A DNA stretch of 64,000 nucleotides from Euryodendron excelsum. Lineage: Eukaryota; Streptophyta; Magnoliopsida; Ericales; Pentaphylacaceae. Below are positions 21,827-33,488 of this stretch, piece by piece; within the stretch, counting starts at the first letter, position 1, and each line of letters starts with the position of its first letter. The stretch is from assembly GCA_033060915.1 (NCBI GenBank), contig CM065388.1, positions 26,371,001 to 26,435,000 on the forward strand, given 5' to 3'. A program made the position numbers and the translations under genes. The notes under the pieces are model-generated. The model saw only the letters and a list, made by a program, of their open reading frames with translations, did not search any database and was not told the DNA's origin.

Positions 21827-21892
21827 CAGTGATGCTTTGTGCCGAGTGATAATAGGATCCCTAGGTGGATGTTGCACTTTCTTGGGAGCAAT

Positions 21893-22768
21893 ATTGACTC
21901 AGCACAAGGTGACTTCTGTAAATAGAAATAAAAAGAGAAAAATAAAAAGACAAAAACACAAGTCATAAGTTAGTTTTTGATTTTTAGAGAACTTTATGCA
22001 ATGCATGTCCTAAGGTGCCCCTCTTAACGAGGGAAACTAGTCATGATGTATTGGCTCACTTTTGGAGATAGGGGGTTTGCCCCTGTATGCAGGCACCTTA
22101 CCATCAGGGAGGAACCCTTGGCCATTCATGCATTCATTCATAAAATAAAGAAGTACATTAAATTTTGGGTTTAAGATGCAAAAGAATTGAAATACATTTT
22201 AATAGGGGGAGGGGGAACATTTTCTTTTGGACTTCCACCTATCTACTTTTGCAAAAGGGAAAACCTAAACTACTCTTGAGTTTTCGAATTTGCCTTCCTT
22301 GGATTTGATGTTGAGGAGGTCGCTGAGAGACCTTGTTGATTGATTGCCCCTTGTTTTCTTGGCAACCCTATCTCGGTGAGCATAGAGGGATTGGGGCCCC
22401 TCTTATGGAATGAATCGAAATGCATGCAATGAGTCCTTAGGGTTACGCGGGAACCCTTAGGGTTTGGGTAGGTTTAATGCAAGGGAGAGTGATGTTGGTG
22501 TCACTCTCAATGGGTTGATCATATGCATGAGAATGCAGTTACTTGAGTTACTTGGAACTCTTGTTTGGACATGGGATATTGAATGCATGAACATGAATAT
22601 GCAAAAAGTATAAAGAGAGAAGGTACAATTGAAATAATCAGGCATTATAACAGTATAAATACAAGCATTATAACAGCAGGTATAAATGAAAGTAAGAGCA
22701 GTCGTCCTTTCCTCCGTGATTTTGAAAAAAGTGCTCGTGTCCTAAATCCGGCAGAGGTTCGGCTATGC
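21893..22768 (-). other. Element B gag leader, part adjoining gag
   Basis: Aligns with A's leader 6560-7460 in reverse. It contains the recurrent short ORF 22457-22645 (minus), whose C-terminal half resembles the A ORF at 6706-6912. No recognised function. The leader is interrupted at 22773 by solo LTR G and resumes at 26916. Confidence 0.7.
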
Positions 22769-22773
22769 ATGGT

Positions 22774-25700
22774 TGTCGTGTCCAGATTTTTCGCACTCGA
22801 GGAATACTCACACAAGCGAGAAAAATATTGTACTTTCTCGTTAGAACTCACCCTCCTAGAAGAATGAGTGCGACTAGGTTTGAATTGAAAAATTGATTTA
22901 AATAAAGGGCTTTTGAAAAAAAGATTTGGAGTCACCACCTAACTTGATTATAGTGAGTTAGGTCACCTAAAAACTAAGAATAGTCTGAAGACTACACTTA
23001 GGGTTTTTGGAAAATGATTTTGGAAAACATCCTCAAGAGAGGGTTTTTTTAGGAAAGCGGGTTGTTTGGCAACCTTTGGAAAACATTTAGCCCTTTTTAG
23101 AAAAATAACTCCTTTTGGTCTTTGAAATCAGTGATCTAGGTTCGAAGGTTGGTTACGTGTAGGGAAGACGCACTAAGCTATCACCCTACCCCGCCCTTTC
23201 GGTACCTACATGTCAATCTACCCTAGATTCACCTATGAGAGTCTTTAACTAACTAATGGTTCAATCCTATCTACTTTGAAAAACAATGCTTGAAAGCTAA
23301 CATGATGCATGGTATGCGAGTGTAAGGAAAGAGAATTGAAAAATAGATTTAGAAAGAGATTGCTTTGATTTGAAAATAGATTTGAAGCGATAGAATTGAA
23401 ATTGGAAAGTATGAAAATTTAGAAATAGAAATTTGAAAATAGAAAATTTGAAAGTAGATGGGAATTTGAGATTTGAAAAGATTTTGAAAACCGCACCCAT
23501 GAGGGTGGAATTGAAAGTTTGAAAAATGTTGTGACTGCACCTATGAAGGTTGCCTACGTATCCCTTTGGGGGAATCAGGTCAGTCGTAGTTCAGACTGGA
23601 GTCCGATTGAAAATTGATTGATTTGAAGAGAGAGATTGGATTGGAAGAAAGAGATTGAATTGAAAATTGGATTTGATTTGAAATTAGGAGAGGAGATTGG
23701 AAATTGAAATTAAGAAGATTGGACTTGCTTTGGAAAGATTGATTTTGGAAAGACTTGGTTGTGGAAAGATGGAGGTTTAGGAAACCTAGACTTAGGAAAG
23801 ATAGGAGACCTAGGAAAGACTTGAGATTAAGAAAGATTGGATTGGAATGTTGGATTTGGAAGATTTGGAAAGATTTGGAAACTTGGAATTTAGGAAAGAT
23901 TTGGATTAGGAAAGTTTCAAATTAGGAAAGTGTTATTTTTGAAAAGTTTCATTTTTGGAAAGTTTTGAAATGGGAAAGGTTTAGGTTTAAGAAAGTTTCA
24001 ACTTAGGAAAGCGTTGTTTTAGGAAAAGTTTTGAAATTAGGAAGTTGTGAAAATTGGAAAGTTTTGAATTTAGAAAGTTTTGAAATAGGGAAGTCTTAAA
24101 AGTAGGAAAGTTTCGTTTTAGGAAATGTTTGAATTAAGAAATGTTTCAACTTAAGAAAGTTTTGAATTTAAAAAAGTTCTAGATTTGAAAAGATTTTGAA
24201 GTTTTGGAAAGTTTAGAATTTAGAAAGATTTGAAATTTAGAAAGTTTAAGATTTAGAAAGTTTTAGGGTTCTAGGAAATCTTGAAGTTAGGAAAGGCTTG
24301 AGTTTAGGAAGAGTTTGAAAACTTAGGTTTGAAAAGTTAAGATTTGAAAGGAGGGTAGAATTAGGAAAGATTTTTGTGTTCAAGTTTTGGAAACTTAAGA
24401 TTTAGGAAAGTGGAGGATTAGAAAGGATTTGAATTAGGAAAGATTTGGATTTGGAAAAGATTGGATTTGGGTTTCTAAAAGAAAAGATTTGATTTTGTTT
24501 CCAAAAACGGAGGACGGGATCTAGTTTACTAAACGGGAGATTTGATTTGGTTTCCTAAAGGGAAGATAGGATTTGGCAAGGATTTGGAAAGGGAGATTCT
24601 AGAAACCCTAGTTTTTGAAAAACTATAGTTTTGACGTAGAAAATAGGTTTTGGAAACATGTATATTTTTTATGTGAAAACATGAGGTTTTGGAAACCTAG
24701 GTTTGGGGTAAAGTTTGAGAATCATGTTTTTGGAAAGAAAATTAGGGTTTCCTAATTGTTGGGCTCTAAGGCTTGATTTGGGCTCTAAGGAAAAGGGATT
24801 TTTAGAAAGTGCGTTTTAGGAAACGAAGGTTTTCTAGAAGGGAATCCTAGGGAGGAACTTTTGGAAAGTGAATTTGAAGAGAGAGTTTTTGGAAAAAGAT
24901 TTTAAAGAGAAGGAGTTTTGGAAAGTGCGTTTTTAGAAACGTAGATTTTGGAAAGAAGATCCTAGAGGAGAGTTTCTAGAAGAAAAATTTTGGGAAGAGA
25001 GTTTTTGGAAAGAGTTGTGGGGAACGTTTTTAGAAAGTGGATTTTGAAGAAAAGATTTTGGAGAGGAGTTGCAAAAGAGAGTTTTGAAAAACATATTTTG
25101 GGAAGGAGTTTTAGGAAAGTGTGTTGAAAAAGAAATTTTTAGGAAGAGATCTTTGAAGAGAGAGTTTTTTGGAAAGTATGAAAATGTCTCACTTTCCTAA
25201 AGCAATTCTAACCATAAGGGGGCTAGAACCACTTTAGGAAAGCGGTTTTGAAAATCAACAAGATTTTGAAAATGTGGACCATATTGGTCACTTTAAATGT
25301 AACACTTTCCTAAAGCAACCCTAACCATGGAAAGGCTAGAATCACCCTAGGATTGTGATTTTGAAAACAAGTTTTTGAAAAAGAGATTTTGATGCAATTT
25401 TGAAAACGAATTTGAAAACGATTTTGAAAACGAATTTTGGAAGATGCAAGATTATGATATGCACAATGCAATTTGGGGTCGTGAACATACAAGGTTAAGG
25501 CTTCACCACATAATCAAGGGGGTCAGACCCACGTGGTCTTTGGTTAGACTAGAAGAAAGCCCCCGACACGGTGACTCTCCAATAGCCCAATCCTACACAT
25601 GGACCAGGAATCCCCTTGTTTCAAGCATGTAAAGAAAGGGCGGGGAAGAGATGGGAGATTAAAATAGAGAAAACCCAAGTGGGTTAGGAGAGAGAAGAGA

Positions 25701-26910
25701 GAGGGGGGAAGTGCGAAAATTTAAATAGGGAGCCTACCGTATGTCTTGTTTATTTTGCGCGCCGTGCAGTCTTCAATCTTCGGTCTTCGTCTTGATCTTC
25801 TTCTTCGACCTTCAAGGATTGTCTTCAAGCTTTAGATGGCAGCTCTTCAAGTCTGCAAAGGATGGTTGAAGGCTAGTGTATGAGTGTATGGGGGAGTGTA
25901 TAAGTGTATAGGGGGCTAGGGTTTGTGTAGAGTGGCTAGGGTTTGGAAAACCTAGGAAGGCTAGGGTTTAGGAGGTGCTCGAGCTCTGTATATTGAAATA
26001 TAGGATTTTTAGGTTCAGTTTGCAGACCCCTTTCACGTTGAATGAGGCTCTGTATTTATAGAAGTTGGACAACACTGGCGTTTGTTGCAGTGGCGCCAGG
26101 CCAAATTTTACACTGGCGCCACTCCTAGTGGCGCCAGGCCATTTTTTGGCTTGGCGCCACTACTAGTGGCGCCAGCCAATTAGAAAATGTTTAAGGTCGG
26201 CAAGCAACGTATCTTTGACTAGATTTGGGCGCCTGTACTAATGACTACCATGCAATTTTTACCCTAGCTTCACTAGGAGTGACTCTGGAAAGTGTAGGAA
26301 TGATTTGAAGGAGCTAGGAATGACCTAGAAGGCCGAAAAGGAGCAAGAACATTTAAAATAGTGTCCTGGAGGTATTTGACTTGAAAAGTGAGGACAAAAT
26401 GTGTCGGAGAGGTTGACCGGGCCTTTAGGGGCAAAACGGTCAATCGGACTAAGAAGCTGTTGGGGCGAACTCGGACTATCCCGGAAGAAGACTGGGGATC
26501 TGGATACATTATTTAGAATGTTCCCAAAGGTTGCTGGTTTGATTTCCAAAGCCGACGTGGTCGGAAAAGGAGACCAGCCCACCAGGGACAAAATGGTCAT
26601 TTCACACCGGGTTGGCCGGAACTGACTCGGAATGATTCGGAAAGGTAAAGGAAGGTTGAGAATACTATAAGAAGTAATCTCAGAGGGTTACCAGTTTGAT
26701 ACCCAGAGCCGGTGTGGTTCCCGGGGCATTTGGATGCCTACGGGCAAAACGGTCATTTAGCTTCAAGTGGGCCCTACGGGCCCGAGAAGCGACTGGTAGA
26801 CTGCATTCAAATTAAAAAGGCGGGCTTAGAGTCTAAATATGCATGTGATGTGTGAAAGTGAGCTTGGTCAGCTCGGAGATTGCCGAGCAGGCAAAAATGG
26901 GGTGCTTACA
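22774..26910 (-). mobile_element. Solo LTR G, inserted in element B leader
   Basis: 4137 bp, plus-strand ends TGTCGTGTCC and GGTGCTTACA, flanked by a perfect duplication ATGGT at 22769-22773 and 26911-26915. Joining the flanks restores the leader ('gcatggtgtctatatgag', compare 63081-63100). There is no internal region, so this is a product of LTR-LTR recombination. It lacks the ~81-bp minisatellite and has three ~156-bp units, a GGCGCC box (26070-26175) and a TATA box (minus, 26053-26061). It is the youngest nesting layer by position. Confidence 0.93.
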
Positions 26911-26915
26911 ATGGT

Positions 26916-27470
26916 GTCTATATGAGTATGAGGTTGAGGGTTGACTAATGCGTTCTAAAAAGGCTTGGTCCCCAGATCTTCAAACCTAGGCCCACTCCCC
27001 GAGGTAGTGCCATGATCGGTTGGTGATCCGAGCGGGGGAACCATCAAGAGGCCGTAGGCGAAGAAACTAACACAGCATCTTGTCCACAACCAATATACCG
27101 TTCCCCCTTTCTAACTAGAAAGGACATATCAGGGTATGCAAGTATGCAGAATGCAAGTGCACATGCAGTGTGTGTGTGATTTTTAAAAGTGGAGGAAAGG
27201 GCCCAACAACTCTCATTCATCCTGTACATCACATTTATGCAAAGCAGTTAATAAAATTTAAACAAAAAGCGCACCTACAAAACAAAGATGCAAGTGTCAA
27301 TATGTGGACGACAAACATAATATAAGATAATATGAACAAATGCATGTTTTTTGAAAATTTTGAAAATTTGGTTTTGAAAATTTAAAGTGAATAGGATTGA
27401 ACCAAGTTAATTGAAGACTCTACATGGGTGAAGGGTACAGAGACATGACTACGGCCTAACCCTCTAAATC
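26916..27470 (-). other. Element B gag leader, PBS-proximal part
   Basis: Continuation of the B leader beyond solo LTR G. It contains the short ORF 27044-27232 (minus), homologous to 6242-6436 in A and 42564-42761 in C. Nothing else recognised. Confidence 0.7.
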
Positions 27471-27488
27471 TCCCTAGCGGAGTCGCCA
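27471..27488 (-). promoter_or_regulatory. Primer binding site (element B)
   Basis: Minus strand TGGCGACTCCGCTAGGGA, two bases from the LTR terminus at 27491. It keeps the initial TGG that A and C have lost. Confidence 0.75.
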
Positions 27489-27490
27489 GC

Positions 27491-30400
27491 TATCGCGCCC
27501 AGATTTTTCGCACTCAAGGAATACTCACACAAGCGGGAAAAATGTTGTACTCACTCGTTAGAACTCACCCTCCTAAAAGAATGAGTGCGGCTAGATTTGA
27601 ATTGAAAAATTGGTTTAAATAAAGGGCTTTTGAAAAAGATTCGGAGTCGCCACCTAACTTGATTAAGGTGAGTTAGGTCACCTAAAAACTAAGAATAATC
27701 CGAAGACTACACTTAGGGTTTTTGGAAAACGATTTTCGAAAACATCCTCAAGAGAGGGTTTTTAGGAAAACAGGTTGTTTAGCAACCTTTGCAAAACATT
27801 TAGCCCATTTTAGAAAAATAACTCCTTTTGGCTTTTGAAATCAGTGATCCTAAGTTCAGAGGTTGGTTACGTGTAGGGAAGATGCACTAAGCTATCACCC
27901 TACCCCGCCCTTTCAGTACCTACATGTCAATCTACCCTAGATTCACCTATGAGAGTCTTTAATCAACATGTGTTCAACCCTATCCACTTTAGAAAAACAA
28001 TGCTTGAAAAGAAACTAACATGATGCATGATATGCAAGTGCAATAGAAGAGAATTGAAAAATAGATTTGGAAAGAGATTAATTTGATTTGAAAATAGATT
28101 TGAAGAGATGAATTGAAATTAAAAAGTTTAAAAATTTGGAAATAGAAATTTTGAAATTGGAATTTTGAAAATAGGTTGGAATTTGGGATTTAAAAATATG
28201 GAGACCGCACCCATGAGAGTGGAATTGAAAGTTTGAAAAGTATTGTGACCGCACCTATGAAGGTTGCCTACGTATCCCTTTGGGGGAATCAGGTCAGTCG
28301 TAGTTCGGACCGGAGTCCGATTGAAAAGAGATTGATTTGAAGAGAGAGATTGGATTGGAAGAAAGAGATTGAATTGAAAATTGGATTTGATTTGAAATTA
28401 GGAGAGGAGATTGGAAATTGAAATTGAGAAGATTGGACTTGCTTTGGAAAGATTGATTTTGGAAAGACTTGGTTGTGGAAAGATGGAGGTTTAAGAAACC
28501 TAGACTTAGGAAAGATAGGAGACCTAGGAAAGACTTGAGATTAAGAAAGATTGGATTGGAATGTTGGATTTGGAAGATTTGGAAAGATTTGGAAACTTGG
28601 AATTTAGGAAAGATTTGGATTAGGAAAGTTTCAAATTAGGAAAGTGTTATTTTTGGAAAGTTTCATTTTTGAAAAGTTTTGAAATGGGAAAGTATTGAAT
28701 TTAGAAATGTTTTGAGTTTAGGAAAGTTTCATTTTTGGAAAGTTTTGAATTAGGAAAGGTTTAGGTTTAAGAAAGTTTCAACTTAGGAAAGTGTTGTTTT
28801 AGGAAAGGTTTTGAAATTAGGAAGTTTTGAAAATAGAAAAGTTTTGAATTTAGAAAGTTTTGAAATAGGGAAGTTTTGAAAATTGGAAAGTTTCGTTTTC
28901 GGAAAGGTTTGAAAAAGGGAAGTTTTCAACTTAGGAAATGTTTGAATTAAGAAAGGAAAAGTTTTGAATTAAGAAAGCTTTGAGTTTAGAAAGTTTTGAA
29001 TTAAGAAAGCTCCATTTTAAGAAAGGTTTTGAAAAAGGAAAGGTTTTGAAAATAAGGAAGTTTTGAAAATAGGAAAGTTTTGGATTTGGAAAGATGTTGA
29101 AGCTTGGTTTCCTAAAGCAAATGTTTGATTTTGTTTCCTAAAGGGAGATTGGATTTGGTTTCCTAAAGCAAATGTTTGATTTTTTTTCCTAAAGGGAAGA
29201 TTTGATTTGGCAAGGATTTGGAAAGGGAGGTTTTAGAAACCCTAGATTTGAAAGTGTAGAATTTTAACGTAGAAAATAGGTTTTGGAAACATGTATAGTT
29301 TTGATGTAGAAAACAAGAGGTTTTGGAAACCAAGGTTTGGGGCAAAGTTTGAAAACCATGTTCTTGGGAAGAAAATTAGGGTTTCCTAATTGCGGGTTCT
29401 AGGGCTTGACTTGAGCTCTAACGAAAGAGTTTTTGGAAAGTGCGTCTTTGGAAACAAAGGTTTTGTAGAAGGGAATCCTAGGGAGGAAGTTTTGGAAAGA
29501 TTTTTAGAGAGAGTTTTTGGAAAAAGATTCAAAAGAGAAGGTGTTTTAGAAAGTGTGTTTTGAGAAGCGTAAATTTTAGAAGGAAATTTCTAGAAGGAAG
29601 ATTTTGGAAAGAAAGTTTTTTTAGAAAGGTTTTTGGAAAGAGTTTTTAGGAAGGTGAATCTAGGGAGTGTTTTTAGAAAGTGAATTTTGAGGAAAAGATT
29701 TTGGAAAGGAGTTGAAAAAGAAAGCTTTGAAAAATATATTTTTGGAGGGAGTTTTTGAAAATAATTTTGCAGAGGAGAGTTTTAGAAAAGTATGTTGAAA
29801 AAGAGATTTTTAGAAAAGGATTTTTGAAGAGAGAGAGTTTTGGAAAGTATGAAAACATCTCACTTTCCTAAAGCGATTCTAGCCATAAGAGGGCTAGAAC
29901 CACTTTAAGAAAGTCGTTTTAGAAAACAATAAGATTTGAAAATATAGACCAAAAAGGTCACTTTTAATGTAACACTATCCTAAAGCAACCTTAGCCATGA
30001 AAAGGCTAGAATCACCCTAGGATTGTGATTTTGAAAACAAATTTTTGAAAAAGAGATTTTGATGCAATTGTGAAAACAAGTTTGAAAACGATTTTGAAAA
30101 CGAGTTTGAAAACGAATTTTGGAAGATGTAAGATTATGATATGCACAATGCAATTTGGGGTCGTGAACATACAAGGTTAAGGCTTCACCACATAATCAAG
30201 GGGGCCGGACCCACGTGGTCTTTGGTTAGATTAGAAGAAAGCCCCCGACACGGTAACTCTCCAATAGCCCAATCATACACGTGGACCAGGAATCCCCTTG
30301 TTTCAAGCATGCAAAGAAAGGGCGGGAAAGAGATGGGGGATTAAAATAGAGAAAACCCAAGTGGGTTAGGAGAGAGAAGAGAGAGGGGAGAAGTGCGAAA

Positions 30401-32409
30401 ATTTAAATAGGGAGCCTACCGTATGTCTTGTTTATTTTGCGCGCCGTGCAGTCTTCAATCTTCGGTCTTCGTCTTGATCTTCTTCTTCGACCTTCAAGGA
30501 TTGTCTTCAAGCTTTAGATGGTAGCTCTTCAAGTCTTCAAAGGATGGTTGAAGGCTAGTGTATGAGTGTATGGGGGAGTGTATAAGTGTATAGGGGGCTA
30601 GGGTTTGTGTAGAGTGGCTAGGGTTTAGAAAACCTAGGGAGGCTAGGGTTTAGGAGGTGCTCGAGCTCTGTATATCGAAATATAAGATTTTTAGGTTCAG
30701 TTTGCAGACCCCTTTCACGTTGAATGAGACTCTATATTTATAGAGGGAAGAATACACTGGCGCCTGTTGCAGTGGCGCCAGCCAGTTAGGAAACTTTATA
30801 AGTCGGCAAACAACAACCGACTTATCTTTGACTAGATTTGGGCGCTTGTACTAGTGACTACCATGCAACTTTTAGCTTGGCTTCACTAGGAGTGACTCCG
30901 GAAAGTTCGGGAATGATTTGGAAGAGCCGGGAATGACCCGGAAGGCCAGAAAGGAGCAGGAACACTTAAAATAGTGTCCTGGAGGTATTTGACTTGAAAA
31001 GCGAGGACAAGATGTGTCGGAAAGGTTGACCGAGCCCTTAAGGGCAAAACGGTCAATCGGACCGGAAAACTGCCGGGATAAACTCGGACTGTCCCAGGAG
31101 AAGACTTGGGATTTGGAAACATTATTTAGAATGTTCCCAGAGGTTGCCGGTTTGATTCCCAGAGCCGGCGTGGTCGGAAAAGAAGACCGGCCCACCAGGG
31201 GCAAAACGGTCATTTTGTACCGGGTTTGCCGGGACTGACTTGGAATGATCCGGAAAGGTAAGGGGGAGTTGAGATTACTATAAACAGTAGTCTCAGGAGG
31301 TTACCGGTTTGATACCCAGAGCTGGTGTGGTCGAAAAAGGAGACCGGCCCTCTAGGGGCAAAACGGTCATTTTGTGCCGGGTTGGCCGGAACTGACTCGG
31401 AATGATCCGGAAAGGTAAAAGAAGGTTGAGAACACTATAAAAAGTATTCTTGGGACATTACTGGTTTGATACCCAGAGCCGGTGTGGTTCCTGGGGCATT
31501 CGGATGCCTAGGGGCAAAATGGTCATCTTGACCGGAAAGTCTCGAAAAATGTCCACAGGACAATTTGGACATTTTTCATCAAAGTGGGCTAACAGACACT
31601 GGTGTTGACCTGGGTTTTGAGTGTTTTCGCCACTCTAACGGTGTGAGTATTTCTGCTACTCGGACGGGGTTGATGATTTGTGAGTACTTCCGTTACTCGG
31701 ACGGGGTTGATGATTTGTGAGTATTTCCGCTACTCGGACGGGGTTGATAATTTGTGAGTATTTCCACTACTCAGACGCGGTTGATAATTTGTGAGTATTT
31801 CTGCTACTCGGACGGGGTTGATAATTTGTGAGTAGTTTTGCTACTCGGACCGTCTCGAGGAATAAACTGTCTCGAGAGTGGGACTGGAAGGGGTCTTACC
31901 GTCTCTGAAGAGACGTGCCTGGATTGGAACCGTCTCGAGGAATAAATTGTCTCGAGAGTGGGTTTGGAAAGGGGTCTTACCATCTCCAAAGAGACGTGCC
32001 TGGAGTGGAACCGTCTAGAGGAATAAACTATCTCGAGAGTGGGTTTGGAAAGGGGTCTTACCATCTCCAAAGAGACGTGCCAGGATTGGAACCATCTCGA
32101 GGAATAAACTGTCTTGAGAGTGGGTTTGTAAAGGGGTCTTACCATCTCCGAAAAGACGAGCCTAGATTGGAACCGTCTCGAGGAATAAACTGTCTCGAGA
32201 GTGGAATTGAAAAGATTTTGGAAAGGATAATGCCCCTAAGGGCATTTTGGTTATTTTGCCTCTATTTGGGCCCGACAGGCCCGTGAAGCGATGGACAGAA
32301 GGAATTTGGACCTAGAGAATTGGTTTCGATTGGAATATGCCCACATTGACTTGAAAACAAGTCTGGACAGAGTGTAGACTGCCGAGCGGTCAAAAATAGG
32401 GTGCTTACA
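27491..32409 (-). repeat. Element B 5' LTR
   Basis: 4919 bp. The terminus adjoining the PBS has mutated to TATCGCGCCC; the other end reads GGTGCTTACA followed by the TGAGC duplication. It has five ~81-bp units (about 31850-32200), the 'gagtagcgg' minisatellite (31625-31850), four ~156-bp units (about 31040-31510), a shortened GGCGCC box (30765-30790) and a TATA box at 30735-30743. A deletion near 29100 removes most of the micro-repeat segment equivalent to 11000-11340. Confidence 0.92.
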
Positions 32410-32414
32410 TGAGC
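32410..32414 (+). repeat. Target-site duplication of element B, right copy (TGAGC)
   Basis: Identical to 9350-9354. The following base continues the A gag codon interrupted at 9354. Confidence 0.95.
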
Positions 32415-32593
32415 TGGTCACCCTGTTTACAAAAAAACCCGCTACACAGAACAAGAAGGAGGCTGACAACTGCATCAACTGTGTCAACGTTTGTGGAGCT
32501 CTAGGAGAAGCCTTTGCTTGTCTCGCCTTAAGCAAGGATCCGGGTCGCAAATGGAGCATCGAAAATGTGGGAATTGTCCTAAAGCCGTACTAA
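32415..32593 (+). CDS. gag: gag of element A, 3' part
   Basis: The last 179 nt of A's gag, resuming the interrupted Leu codon after element B and running without a stop to TAA at 32591-32593. The encoded tail, rich in Ala/Leu/Glu and ending Gly-Ile-Val-Leu-Lys-Pro-Tyr, is conserved with B (19820-19998, minus) and C (45724-45902). No protease or pol frame follows; the next coding trace is the antisense PMD gene. Confidence 0.88.
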
Positions 32594-32947
32594 AAAGGGG
32601 TTCTTTGCACAAGCGTACAAGAGAGGGGTGTTTTCACCCACTTTCTTTCTATCCCTTCACTTTCTATCTTTAAATTAATGACTACATTTTCTTATTGCTT
32701 AAAAACTTGATGCTTTTCGTAAAGAAAAAAATAATAATAATCAAATGATAGTCTTTTATTCCATTGTTGTTGTCTTGTCTTCCTTGGGGGAATAGTAATT
32801 ACTTTCTACGCAAGGGGCATGGTTTATCTTATGAAATGATCCAACTTGAAGGGATGATAGCATGAGTTAACCACTCACCAAATGATCAGCTTTCCAGAGA
32901 GAGAGAGAGGATAAGGATGAGTGAGGATACTGCCCAAATGCAACACC
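32594..32947 (+). other. Remnant of gag-PMD spacer (element A), right side deleted
   Basis: Matches the gag-proximal part of the B spacer (about 19470-19819 reversed). At about 32947/32948 the sequence jumps into the middle of the PMD gene (B equivalent about 16520). Some 2.9 kb present in B is absent here. Confidence 0.75.
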
Positions 32948-33488
32948 TCTCAACAAGTGCCAGTACCAAATGTCGGTTCAGGCAGTTAGCCTGTAATCCC
33001 ATAAAAGTGCCGAATCCGATCTCTGCCAAGAAGGCACAATATGATGGGGCAGCCCGCTACATGGTCACAAACACCTGATGAATAGCCCCTCTGAAAGCTG
33101 TATGTACCCGCAGAGGCGGCAAGTGCTGTCTAGAATACACGCTGGGGTGATAGGCAAGATCCCCGAGTGGTGGGACGTCCGGTATCTGCAGATCCCCCAA
33201 GTCAGCATCCGTCTGCCTATGCCTGGAAGAAGCTCTCCCATAGCTGGTCACCTGATCCCCAGGGCCCGGTACCTCCTCCTCGGCATCAATCTCCTCGGCA
33301 AAAGCCTGCTTGACTGAAGGAAAAGGGTCGACAGGTAGTCTACTCCCCTGCCCACTCTGACTGGATGAGGATCGTCCGGTAGATCGTCGACTACCTCTAG
33401 ATCGACTAGAGCCGCCAGCAGAATCGGTCCGGGCCGCCTTCCCCGAGCGGTGTCTCCTCTCAGAACCGTCATCACCTACATCTGCCAT
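32948..33488 (-). pseudogene. PMD protein gene, antisense in element A, 3' half deleted
   Basis: Starts at ATG 33488 (minus) and matches the first ~180 residues of the B PMD gene. It includes the basic N-terminus and the Tyr-His-Pro-Ser-Val-Tyr region, but ends at a deletion inside the PMD core just after 'LVLALVE'. One CAG-to-TAG stop lies at 33057-33059. At the codons where B has its first three stops, A has sense codons, so those B stops arose later or in another line. Upstream, a 5'-UTR intron equivalent (acceptor 'ccttttcag' near 33490; donor GTGAGT near 34370) appears preserved. Open frame continuing upstream of 33488 is intron sequence, not protein. Confidence 0.82.

Larger units (their letters stand above)
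9355..32409 (-). mobile_element. Element B: gag-only LTR retrotransposon inserted in A gag
   Basis: A complete minus-strand element of 23,055 bp including solo LTR G. 5' LTR is 27491-32409 and 3' LTR 9355-14656; internal DNA is 14657-27490. In element orientation: PBS 27488-27471, leader, gag 21826-19820 (pseudogene), spacer, antisense PMD gene (on the plus strand, 15983-17828), polypurine tract 14679-14657. Both LTRs carry five ~81-bp units and four ~156-bp units. The LTR lengths differ (5302 and 4919 bp), chiefly because the 5' LTR lacks material equivalent to about 11000-11340 and part of the GGCGCC box. Confidence 0.92.
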
